Assembly (NCBI GenBank): GCA_002368545.1
Contig: MTSC01000028.1
Span: forward strand, 248,001 to 312,000
DNA: 64,000 nt
Direction: 5' to 3'
DNA from: Ramichloridium luteum
Lineage: Eukaryota; Ascomycota; Dothideomycetes; Mycosphaerellales; Dissoconiaceae
The notes beneath the pieces are model-generated. The model made no database searches and had not been told where the DNA came from. It worked only from the letters and a program-made list of their open reading frames with translations. Made by a program: the position numbers and the translations under genes. Shown piece after piece: positions 56,140-64,000 of this stretch (its first letter is position 1; the number at the start of each line of letters is the position of its first letter).

Positions 56140-56709
56140 GCCAGCGACTGGGGTTCCGATCATGAGATATGAGAACACGAAGATTTATGCTACTATATTA
56201 CATATTCGGTCGATCCGTTCAACAGTGATCTCCCAACTTGATTCTCTTTCGTGGGACAGTGCTGGGAAATGGCATAAATATTACGCTAATCATATATTAC
56301 ATTTGCACACGTATCGTACATCAGACATGAATAATGTTGGTGATAGGCATTGCACCACAGACTGCTGGAGATAAACACGTCGCTTGTAATGATTCTTGTA
56401 GGAAAGCTCATCGCGCACACTTCTGTACTCATAATCTACGATGGCGCGCTTAAGTAGCAATATGGATACATGCAACGCATCTGAAAATGTCTTATTACCT
56501 CACATTGGTGTCTCCAGATCAAAGCTAATGGATCTCCTCGAAAGCAATGCTAACAGGTGTACAGTACTGTACCTTGCTGGAATTCGTAGCTGCTGTCGAG
56601 CTTCACGGCCCCGCAAAGCGTGACAGATCTCGCCGTCAAAGATCGTTCTGGCCACCGTTGACAAAGAGTCTACCAATTGAGAAACGCAACCTCTATTCAC
56701 AAATATACC
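56140..56709. other. Intergenic, bicupin to oxidoreductase
   Basis: 570 bp between two genes in the same direction. AT-rich, short frames only; presumed terminator region of the first and promoter of the second. Confidence 0.4.
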
Positions 56710-57903
56710 ATGTCTTCGAAAAGTGCCCGGCTGCGAGTCGGCATCGTTGGAGCCGGCGAGGTCGCCCAGGTCATCCATTTGCCCACGCTGGCGATGCTCC
56801 CGGACCTGTATGAGACTACAGCCATATGTGACATTTCGCGCAAGGTACTTTCTCAACTGCTTCAGGTCATTGATTGGAGTCGTATTGATTAGACTATTCA
56901 GACGGCCGAGCATTGTGCAGCAAAGTTCCACATTCCATTGGCGACGACAAATGCTCAAGAAGTCATCAGCAGTCCCACCGTCGACGTTGTATTCGTCCTC
57001 ACATCCGACGAGTTCCACGAGGAGTACGCAATCGCCGCACTGGATGCTGGCAAGCATGTCATGGTCGAGAAGCCACTGTCACTTTCGACCGCCTCGGTGA
57101 GGAGAATTATTGAAGCGGAAAGCCGAGCGAACGGTCCGATCGTGTTCGTAGGCTACATGCGACGCTACGCGCCGTCGTTCGTCCAGACTTTCAAACGCGA
57201 GATAGCCACCATTCCACAGATCATGTATGCACGCTCCCGCGACTTCCCGGGCCCGAATCCAATTTTCGTGGAGCAGTCAGGCACCTTTCCGGTCAAGAAC
57301 TCAGACATTCCAGAAGATGCCTTGCAGCAACGTGCGCCCCGTTTGCAACGTCTCTACCAAGAATGCTTCCCGGGCCAGGTCCTGACCAAGGAGAAAGCCG
57401 ACTTTTGCCAATTCATGGGCACTCTGGGCTCGCACGATATCTCGCTCATGCGCGAGGCCTTGGGCGTACCAAGTGGTGTAGCTGGTATCACGGTGCATCC
57501 TCCATTCCACAATGCCCTCTTCAATTACGTTGACAAAGAAGGCCGACCATTTGCTGTGACATATGAGTCGGGATTCGATGGTGTGCCCGACTTTGATGCG
57601 CATCTCGCGGTATACGGTTTCAACAAGAGAGTAATGATAAAATACGACACACCTTTCGTCAAAGGACTGGCGATCAAGGTGATAGTACAAGAGGTCAACG
57701 ATGCAGGCGAGATCACGACCCGGGAGGCCATCGCCTCGTATGAGGATGCGTATACTGTTGAGCTGAAAGAGCTGTATGAGTGCCTCGTCAATGGCAGGGC
57801 TGTCAAGACCACGGCCAAGGATGCACTTCAAGATCTGCAGATATACGATATGATGTATGCCAAGTGGGTGGAAGGCTTGCCCAAGGAGCCGACAATTTCT
57901 TGA
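56710..57903 (+). CDS. Gfo/Idh/MocA-family NAD(P)-dependent oxidoreductase
   Basis: Two exons, 56710-56844 and 56893-57903, with a 48-nt intron (GTACTT..TTAG) joining 'AICDISRK' to 'TIQTAEHCAAKF'. The 381-aa product has the N-terminal Rossmann fold (VGIVGAGEVAQVIHLPTL, GxGxxA at residues 14-19), 'DVVFVLTSDEFHEEYAIAALDAGKHVMVEKPLS' with the family's EKP motif, and the C-terminal alpha/beta domain with 'GTLGSHDISLMREALGVP', where the HD pair is the usual catalytic region. Members oxidise or reduce sugars, inositols and related polyols. It follows the bicupin on the same strand, so a shared pathway is possible, but there is no direct evidence. It converges with BOS1. Confidence 0.85.
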
Positions 57904-57987
57904 ATGTCTGTCGCTGACATTACAATTTGTCGCCTGTTGAATAGGCCCTATTCCAACAAATGTCCATATGAGCAGCATCCATGCTTC

Positions 57988-58017
57988 GTGAAGTGAAGTG
58001 AAGTGAAGTGAAGTGAA
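57988..58017. repeat. Microsatellite (GTGAA)6
   Basis: Six perfect GTGAA units between the convergent MocA-family gene and BOS1, in their 3' untranslated regions. A good candidate for strain-to-strain length variation. Confidence 0.9.
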
Positions 58018-58097
58018 GTAAACCTTTGACAAGCCGCCAAACGCCTCGCTAAACCCATTAATCCCGTTTTTGGCACCAGTTTTGCCCATCCGGCGGT

Positions 58098-58942
58098 TTA
58101 CCGCAGGTATCGCAGTACAAAGTACACGAAGATGATGAAGACAATGACTCCACCCCAGAAGATGAATTTGTCCTGCTTCGCCCGGCGCTCCACCATGCGG
58201 ATTGTGTCCCCAGATATTCCAAGCGTGTTGCCGATACTGTACAGCTTCCGCTGCGTGCCCTTTAACATTTCCCGCTGCTCACCGAGATCGCCCAGCACTG
58301 CACGCCCGCGTTCGAGGTATTCATCCAGTGTCGCATTCGCCGATCCAAAGAAGCTATTTTCGCGTAGCGCGTGCGTCTCGCGCTGCTGGTCGCCTCCGAG
58401 GGCGTATGGTGATTGATAGGAGCTATAGCTGTTTACGCCTCCAGCGCCCGGGACGAAGTTGGGATTGCTCGTGCGGAAGAGTGGGTTCACGTTCTCGCCG
58501 CGGCCTGCGCCGCTGCTGATGGCGGCGTCTGCATATGGATTCTCAGGTGTCTGGCTGGCATGTGGCCGCCGGCCGAGCAGTTCTGTTCGGTTTTGTGCGT
58601 GCAGTGTCGCTTCGCGGGTGTGCTTCAACTCGGCGAAACGGCTGCGGAAGTTGAGGAGATCGGTCCGGAAGGCGGCGATGCGCTCGCGGCCCTTCTCGGC
58701 CTTTTCTGGTACCAGCTCATCGTCGATCGCTCGTTGGTAGTCGTCGAGTGTGCGCGTGAAGGAAGTTAAGGAGGTGGTGATCTGGCCCTGGACTGCGACT
58801 GTGTTGGATGCTGTGTTGCCAGCAAGCGCATCAAGGTCGGCACGGATGGCTTTCGATTGCCGCAAGGCGGAGTTGTAAAGGGCGCTCTACAGTCTCGTGA
58901 TTAGTTGGGGAGCTTGGATTCACTCTGCGCATTGCATACCAT
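58098..58942 (-). CDS. BOS1: Qb-SNARE Bos1 (membrin)
   Basis: Two exons, 58942-58940 (the ATG only) and 58886-58098, with a 53-nt intron (GTATGC, perfect CTAAT branch site, GTAG). Splicing restores the family start 'MSALYNSALRQSKAIRADLDAL'. The 263-aa product is a SNARE for ER-to-Golgi vesicle fusion. Parts: N-terminal helical domain (1-100); a Pro/Asn-rich linker with 'NPLFRTSNPNF' (about 125-165); the SNARE helix (about 175-235, 'ERGRAVLGDLGEQREMLKGTQRKLYSIGNTLGISGDTIRMVERRAKQD'), in which the central-layer residue is Gln; and a C-terminal anchor (about 240-260, 'WGGVIVFIIFVYFVLRYL'). Without the tiny exon the protein would begin at an internal codon, so the model is favoured. Confidence 0.9.
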
Positions 58943-59332
58943 GGCTGTGACCACAACTCGAGAGGTCTATGAAGTATACGCTTCATTACCTCGAAGACCA
59001 AGGTATGGTCCAAGTCCCAATCGGGCAACGTGGCAGAATTTGGGGTGCGACTGACTTGGAGGACATCCAACAAATTGCACGGGCACGACGGGTCATTGTC
59101 ACGATGCGACGTTGGAATTTTGCTCAAGCATGTTTGATGGAGATGGATCTTGTACAATATGGCCTAATATCAAAGTCATTGACTACGTGCTAATCTATAT
59201 CCTTACTCCTTACCATGTTGTGTGCATCAACACCGCAATAACGTCGCATCACACGTAACCCTAAACCGACTCCGATAACGCCCATCCATATGTTCAAATC
59301 ACATTCAAGTGAGAGTCATCCTCCTTGTGTCA
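58943..59332. other. Gap between BOS1 and nitrite reductase
   Basis: 390 bp holding the promoter of BOS1 and the 3' end of nitrite reductase, both on the minus strand. One short plus-strand frame without features. Confidence 0.4.
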
Positions 59333-62300
59333 TTACCAATCAATGCCAGCTGCGCTGCGCTCGCCGCCCGCCAGGATGGCGTTCGCCTTGCGTGTCGTGC
59401 CGAGTCCGTTCGGGAGGTGACTCGCGAGAACACCCTTTCGGCCCTTCATGTTGAATTTCTTGTCCAAGCTCTCAAAGGGATGGCTCTCCTCGGTCTCCTC
59501 CTTGCGGACCTTCCACTTCTCGGTACCAAGGACGCCGTCCAGCTCCTCAATTGGTGGCAGCTTCACGTAGACAAGGCCATCGTCGCGGGCTTCAACTGGG
59601 AACGTGGCGATGTTGACCGCGTCGTCGTTACCGCATTTGCCAGCCTCTTCGCCCTTGAGCGAGTAATTACGCTTATGAAGCGGACAGCTGATCCACAACT
59701 TGTCGGTCTTGTAGTCGTCACCAATCAGACCGTCGCTCAGCACGAAGGCGCGCTTGTGTGGGCACATCTGCTGTGTGCAGTAGTACTGGCCCTTAACCTT
59801 GAAGATGGCCAATTGAGTGTCACCCCGCTTGACCGCCAAGCTGGAGCCAGTCGCTGCGTCGACGAACTGGTCGCACTTGGCCATTGGTTGCCATGTGAGT
59901 TCGGACCATTGAGTGCCTCGGAAATCCTCCTTCGCTGATTCCTTCGGCCAATGAACGGGTCGCTTTTGCGTGCGTTCCTCAATCAAGTCGGTTGCTTCAA
60001 GACCATCGCTAGCGTTGCCAAACTGTGAGAAGGTCTCTATGCGCTTGGGGGTCTTAAGAGCTTCTGTCCACTCGCAGAAAAACGTGTCAACTAACTCCTG
60101 CATTTGCTTTTCGAGTTCGGCACAGATGCCAAGCTTGTCCTCAAGGACAACCTCCTTGAGGTAATTGATGCCGCCGGGCAGGTTCTCGACCCAACGAGCG
60201 GTACGCTGCAGCTTGTCGGCCGTCCGGATGTAGAACATGAGGTAGCGGTCGATAATGGGGATGACTTCGTCTGGTGGGACGTCCTTCGCGAGGAGCTCGC
60301 TGTGGCGCGGCTTCGCACCGCCATTGCCGCCAACGAAGATGTTAAAGCCCTTCTCCGTGGCGATCAGGCCGAAGTCCTTGTTCTGTGCTTCAGCACACTC
60401 GCGGACACATCCAGAAACACCACCCTTCATCTTGTGCGGAGCTCGAATACTCTTGTACCGCTCCTCCAGTCGCACAGCCATACCGACCGAATCGCCAATA
60501 CCATAGCGGCACCAAGTCGTGCCAACGCAAGACTTGACGGTACGCAGAGACTTGGCGTACGCATGTCCAGATTCCATACCACCATCAATCAACTCTTGCC
60601 AGATAGCGGGAAGATCCTGCTTCTTCGCACCGAACATATCTATCCGCTGACCACCAGTGACCTTGCAGTAGAGACCATACTTCTTGGCCACCGTGCCGAT
60701 AACAATCAGCTTGTCGGCAGTGACTTCACCACCCGACATACGGGGGACAACCGAGAAAGTTCCGTTGCGCTGGATGTTTGCGAGGAAACGATCGTTGGTA
60801 TCTGTCAGGCCGCGGCGTTCGCCGTCGAGAAGATGCTTGTTGAATAGAGATGCAAGGATAGAGCCGATGGCCGGCTTACACACCTCGCAACCTGCCGAGT
60901 CGACATCCTTCCCGCAGGCGCGCATGATTTCCTGGAAAGATTGCAGCTTTTTGACGTAGATGATATTGAAGAGATCGGCTCGTGAGTAGTCGAAGTGAGG
61001 GCAAATGTTGTTCTTGACCTCCTGACCCATCGTTGCCATCGTCTTCTTGAAGATAGTCTCCACGAGCGGCATACAACCACCACAGCCAGTTCCGGCTTTC
61101 GTGCAAGACTTGACCTCGCCGATCGATTTGCAGGTACCACTCTTGAGCGACTCCACGACATCGCCTTTGGTGACGTTGTGACATGAGCAGATCTGAGTGT
61201 CGTCGTCTAAGTCATCGGCATCGTCATCGCCGCTTTGCTTGCCGATGATAAACTCTGATGGAGAAACCTCCAGCACCTTCTGGTTCTTGACCATGGGAAC
61301 GAGTTTGACATAGTCCTTAGTATCTCCAATCATCATTCCTCCAAGCAGATATTTGCCATCCATGGTGAAAAGATACTTCTTGTAGATTTGCTGAAATGGG
61401 TCTTTGTATGTCAGTGCTTTGACTGGTGCAGGGGGCGGGCCTTGAGTCAGGTCCTTGACCTGGGTTTCAGTGTCGTTTACACTGTCCTTCTTGGTCGCTT
61501 GTCGTCGAATTGGGAGCATCTTTGGACCATCCCGATCAGCGAAGAAGTCACCGAAGCTAGCAACCTCAACTCCGAGAAGCTTCAGCTTGGTACTCAGATC
61601 AGGTCGCTTGAAGACACGCGGCGTGTGGGCCTTCGCTTGGGTGAGGTTGAATGCAAGCACATCGGCCATCTCCACGCCGGGTGCGATCAGACCGAAAGTC
61701 TGGTTCTCCCAGCTGGCACACTCGCCAATGGCATACACATCAGGTGCGGAGGTTGAAAGATCGGGCGCGATAATGATTCCTCCACCACGATCCGCGCACT
61801 TAATTCCGGATTTGCGTGCGAGCTCGTCTCGGGCCTTGATACCAATGGCGAAGCAGATGCATGTGCAGTCCATGGACTCACCGTCCTCGAACGTCACGCC
61901 AACAACGTTGTTGTTTTCGTCAGTGTTGATCTTCCCCACTCGCTTGCTGAGGAGCACATCGAGACCGAGTTGACGGACTTGCTCCACGACCATGCCGCCT
62001 GCGTCGCCATCTAATTGTCGGCTGAGAACCCATCGATTTCTTTCGATGAGCTTGACTTTGCTGAACTCTTCCAGATCCATCATTGCCTTAGCAGCTTCCA
62101 GGCCAAGAAGGCCGCCTCCAACCACGGCACCCACGGTCCCCTTCTTGGTGGCCGAGAATGCGATGAGTCGCTCGAGATCGTCGATCGTCCGGTAAACAAA
62201 GACGCCATTGGCATCGTGGCCTGGAGTATGCCGTGGTAGTAGTGCATCTGAGCCAGTCGCCAACACCAAGATATCGTATGTAACTTTGTCGCCCTTCGCC

Positions 62301-62692
62301 GTCTCTACGTGCTTGTTCTCAGTATCGATCGATGTAACCAGTGTGTTGAGGTGGTATGAAAGTGAGCCCTCCGGCATCGACGCGTACCATGACGCGGGAT
62401 TGAGGTAGAGGTTTTCCACCTCGCGGTGTTGGAAGAAGCTGGTCAAGCCAACACGGTTGTAGGCCAGATGTGGTTCATCTCCAATGACGACCACATCGTA
62501 CTCCCTCCGCTTGACGTCTAACTTCATGAGTTTCTCAATGAAGGAGATACCGACCATTCCCAGGCCAACAATCACAATTCTTCTCCGTTTGGTGTTGGCG
62601 GGAATCTCTCCATTGACTTCCAGTTTCTCGACCTTGTCAGGTAGGACATTGGCCTCGGCGTCGTTCCACGCTGAGTTGCTCATTGCGCTCAT
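59333..62692 (-). CDS. niiA: Assimilatory nitrite reductase [NAD(P)H]
   Basis: Single exon, 1119 aa, reducing nitrite to ammonium in the cytosol with NAD(P)H, FAD, Fe-S clusters and siroheme. Order of parts: FAD/NAD(P)-binding domain from about residue 35 ('IVIVGLGMVGISFIEKLM', second GxGxxG loop near 195); a BFD-like [2Fe-2S] domain at about 500-545 with CSCHNVT and CGGCMP; the ferredoxin-like repeats and siroheme/[4Fe-4S] domain with CVGTTWC (about 720) and CVREC (about 760); and a C-terminal Rieske-type domain (about 960-1060) with CPH and CPLH ligands. All cofactor ligands are present. It is intronless here, unlike the multi-intron gene I recall from Aspergillus. An upstream ATG at 62719 would add nine residues. 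Nitrogen control sites lie upstream. Confidence 0.95.
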   Translation of the reverse strand: MSAMSNSAWNDAEANVLPDKVEKLEVNGEIPANTKRRRIVIVGLGMVGISFIEKLMKLDVKRREYDVVVIGDEPHLAYNRVGLTSFFQHREVENLYLNPASWYASMPEGSLSYHLNTLVTSIDTENKHVETAKGDKVTYDILVLATGSDALLPRHTPGHDANGVFVYRTIDDLERLIAFSATKKGTVGAVVGGGLLGLEAAKAMMDLEEFSKVKLIERNRWVLSRQLDGDAGGMVVEQVRQLGLDVLLSKRVGKINTDENNNVVGVTFEDGESMDCTCICFAIGIKARDELARKSGIKCADRGGGIIIAPDLSTSAPDVYAIGECASWENQTFGLIAPGVEMADVLAFNLTQAKAHTPRVFKRPDLSTKLKLLGVEVASFGDFFADRDGPKMLPIRRQATKKDSVNDTETQVKDLTQGPPPAPVKALTYKDPFQQIYKKYLFTMDGKYLLGGMMIGDTKDYVKLVPMVKNQKVLEVSPSEFIIGKQSGDDDADDLDDDTQICSCHNVTKGDVVESLKSGTCKSIGEVKSCTKAGTGCGGCMPLVETIFKKTMATMGQEVKNNICPHFDYSRADLFNIIYVKKLQSFQEIMRACGKDVDSAGCEVCKPAIGSILASLFNKHLLDGERRGLTDTNDRFLANIQRNGTFSVVPRMSGGEVTADKLIVIGTVAKKYGLYCKVTGGQRIDMFGAKKQDLPAIWQELIDGGMESGHAYAKSLRTVKSCVGTTWCRYGIGDSVGMAVRLEERYKSIRAPHKMKGGVSGCVRECAEAQNKDFGLIATEKGFNIFVGGNGGAKPRHSELLAKDVPPDEVIPIIDRYLMFYIRTADKLQRTARWVENLPGGINYLKEVVLEDKLGICAELEKQMQELVDTFFCEWTEALKTPKRIETFSQFGNASDGLEATDLIEERTQKRPVHWPKESAKEDFRGTQWSELTWQPMAKCDQFVDAATGSSLAVKRGDTQLAIFKVKGQYYCTQQMCPHKRAFVLSDGLIGDDYKTDKLWISCPLHKRNYSLKGEEAGKCGNDDAVNIATFPVEARDDGLVYVKLPPIEELDGVLGTEKWKVRKEETEESHPFESLDKKFNMKGRKGVLASHLPNGLGTTRKANAILAGGERSAAGIDW

Positions 62693-62806
62693 CGTGATCC
62701 AAACAGGTATCCAAGGCACGACGAGAAGAAAAGGAAGAAGGGCGAGAAAGAAAGAAGAAGATTGATTACCTTCAACACGCGCCCAGCCTGGGGAATGAGC
62801 TCTTAC

Positions 62807-62812
62807 CTATCT
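62807..62812 (-). promoter_or_regulatory. GATA-factor site (AreA type)
   Basis: CTATCT on the plus strand is AGATAG on the minus strand, matching HGATAR, 115 bp upstream of the nitrite reductase start. AreA-type GATA factors activate nitrogen genes when ammonium is scarce. Confidence 0.4.
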
Positions 62813-63026
62813 CTACCCGAAGTGTCTGAGGCAGAGCCTCTAGACAGACGCCAAGCCAGCTCTATTGCCACACCAAAGCCATCCGCACATGTGCCGGCGC
62901 GGAAAAGCAATCGTCGTTGTGCATCGTGGGTGGGCCAAATAGACGACGTGAGCGAGAAGTGACAGAGTAGTTTGACATGGATAAGCATACGATCCAATCA
63001 CAGTGCTCGTTTCGCAGCGATTACTT

Positions 63027-63034
63027 CTCCGAGG
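63027..63034 (+). promoter_or_regulatory. NirA/Nit4 site, CTCCGAGG
   Basis: An exact match to the nitrate-specific activator consensus CTCCGHGG, 335 bp upstream of the nitrite reductase start. With the nearby GATA sites it fits the known dual control by nitrate and nitrogen status. A chance match of 8 bp is possible, but the location supports it. Confidence 0.6.
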
Positions 63035-63081
63035 GGCTAGTGTCCAGGAACATAGAAGTTCACACCCCAAGCTGCCAGGGC

Positions 63082-63087
63082 TGATAA
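63082..63087 (+). promoter_or_regulatory. GATA-factor site (AreA type)
   Basis: TGATAA, matching HGATAR, 48 bp beyond the NirA-type site. Two near-copies that fail the consensus (GGATAA and GGATAG) follow within 30 bp. Confidence 0.45.
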
Positions 63088-63146
63088 GCCCGGATAAGGT
63101 GAGTCCGGATAGGATCCGAACTCTTTTTGCCATTATTCTTCTCACC

Positions 63147-63152
63147 AGATAG
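63147..63152 (+). promoter_or_regulatory. GATA-factor site (AreA type)
   Basis: AGATAG, matching HGATAR. Another match, AGATAA, lies at 63580-63585. Confidence 0.35.
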
Positions 63153-64000
63153 GCGCGAACTGCCTTGAGCCCTTCAATGATTCCGTTCACTCCCGCCGTG
63201 CCCCGCCAAGTGCGTGCCCGGCAGTGAGGTGGCTTTCTCCGCCACCAATCTCTTTGACTAAGCTCAACAGTCTGGCCCACCTGCAACCTTTGAACGGGAA
63301 GAGCCGTGGAGAAGCCACAGACTTCACCTCCTGAGCTTGCGGAAATATAATGCCCTTGCAACTTTGAGGGCAAATCACGCATATTGCAGAGGCCGTCCAA
63401 CGCGCACGCAAGAATCACGACAGATTCTGCCTTGTATGAAATAACGAAACGGTCGGCCTTTGTCTATAACAAAGGTGTGGCGGCCACGCTGGTTTCAACG
63501 TTCGCGATGGCGAACGTCTCACGAAGCCTACGACGCTATTCCTTCTTGGTCAAGCCAGAGATATGCCCTGACTCGCCAGAGATAAGAGACTACCCACGGT
63601 GCCACGCCACCAGTCCCACGAACACAGACTTCCGGCGAGAAATCGGCTGGCTTGACACTTGCGGTTTCCCGACCGTATCACGCTCTTCCGCGGCACTGTG
63701 GGGAAAAACAAAGAAATATTCGGAAGTACAGGCATTCCGTGCTGTCATGCACCTCCACGCGAGGAGACTAGCGATCGGCAGTCCGATCGAAGTCAGTCTT
63801 GTTCCCATGAGGATCGCGAGGCCCAGCACACCAGTGTGTCCAGGCCAGGTCAGCCACATGGCGATACCCACTCTCGCGTTCAAGTATCGATCTTAGGTAG
63901 GTCATAGCCAGGCACGTCGTCAGCACGTCTTGACTGCCACGTTTTATTCATTGTTCACATTCGTCTGGTCTTTACTACAATCTCTTCATTGATGCTGTGA

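Larger units (their letters stand above)
62693..64000. other. Upstream region of nitrite reductase to window end
   Basis: About 1.3 kb. A plus-strand frame (63384-63896, 170 codons) has no domain or signal, and overlapping frames exist on the other strand, so I do not call a gene. The stretch contains NirA-type and GATA sites listed separately. In related fungi nitrate reductase and a nitrate transporter often lie next to this gene; none is visible before the edge. Confidence 0.5.

Noticed and set aside
57301..58089. 262-codon minus-strand frame opposite the MocA-family gene
   Set aside because: Antisense to conserved oxidoreductase sequence, and its start reads through the GTGAA microsatellite.
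63384..63896. 170-codon plus-strand frame near the right edge
   Set aside because: No domain, signal or clean context, and opposing frames overlap it. It cannot be told from chance without transcript data.
1..64000. tRNA and rRNA genes
   Set aside because: I looked for B-box-like GGTTCGANTCC and cloverleaf arms in the gaps. The few near-matches (for example near 11880 and 29875) lack partner stems or lie in coding sequence. A tRNAscan-SE run would settle it.

Overview
This window is nuclear DNA of a filamentous ascomycete (Pezizomycotina). The class, perhaps Dothideomycetes or Eurotiomycetes, cannot be fixed from the sequence alone. The signs are intron-split genes with short introns (mostly 48-110 nt, GTRNGY..YAG), families such as exocyst SEC5, RSC8, LSM4, BOS1, CAP/SRV2 and NAD-isocitrate dehydrogenase, a fungal assimilatory nitrite reductase, and several secreted hydrolases. 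No operons, CRISPR arrays, rRNA or tRNA genes were recognised. I rebuilt gene models by hand by joining open frames across GT..AG junctions that restore conserved protein sequence; these junctions are predictions.

Layout. 0-8 kb: the 5' end of an unrecognised gene runs off the left edge. It is followed by a divergent pair of secreted cell-wall hydrolases, a GH55 beta-1,3-glucanase (-) and a GH18 class III chitinase (+). 8-16 kb: a PTEN-type lipid phosphatase, an atypical short-chain dehydrogenase, a secreted SGNH/CE16-like esterase and a small secreted Ser/Ala-rich protein with dibasic sites. 16-30 kb: a housekeeping block with NAD-IDH subunit 2 (-), SEC5 (+), a single-pass membrane protein (-), LSM4 (+) and an Atg22-like transporter (+). 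30-44 kb: an F-box protein, a minisatellite leading into a small membrane ORF, a run of hairpins, the SWIRM/SANT subunit RSC8, a Rad5/HLTF-like SNF2-RING ATPase, a GFA-fold protein, and two small unrecognised ORFs. 44-51 kb: a UIM-containing membrane protein, a MAK32-like pfkB protein and CAP/SRV2. 51-58 kb: a secreted saponin-hydrolase-like protein, a bicupin of the quercetin dioxygenase family and a Gfo/Idh/MocA oxidoreductase. 58-64 kb: the Golgi SNARE BOS1 and nitrite reductase, with NirA- and AreA-type sites upstream of the latter.

Working together. The GH55/GH18 pair could act jointly on beta-glucan and chitin. The bicupin, the MocA oxidoreductase and the saponin-hydrolase-like protein might form a small catabolic group for plant phenolics or glycosides, but this rests on proximity only. 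RSC8 and the SNF2-RING ATPase are both chromatin/DNA proteins, but the ATPase is of the Rad5 class, so the convergent arrangement does not imply one complex.

No clearly new multi-gene system was found. The best candidates for a second look are a 116-bp foldback palindrome whose arms differ mainly by transitions, the bicupin that appears to have lost its metal ligands, the 52/53-bp minisatellite plus hairpin array around a small membrane ORF, the Kex2-type secreted repeat protein, and two genes whose first coding exon is only the ATG.
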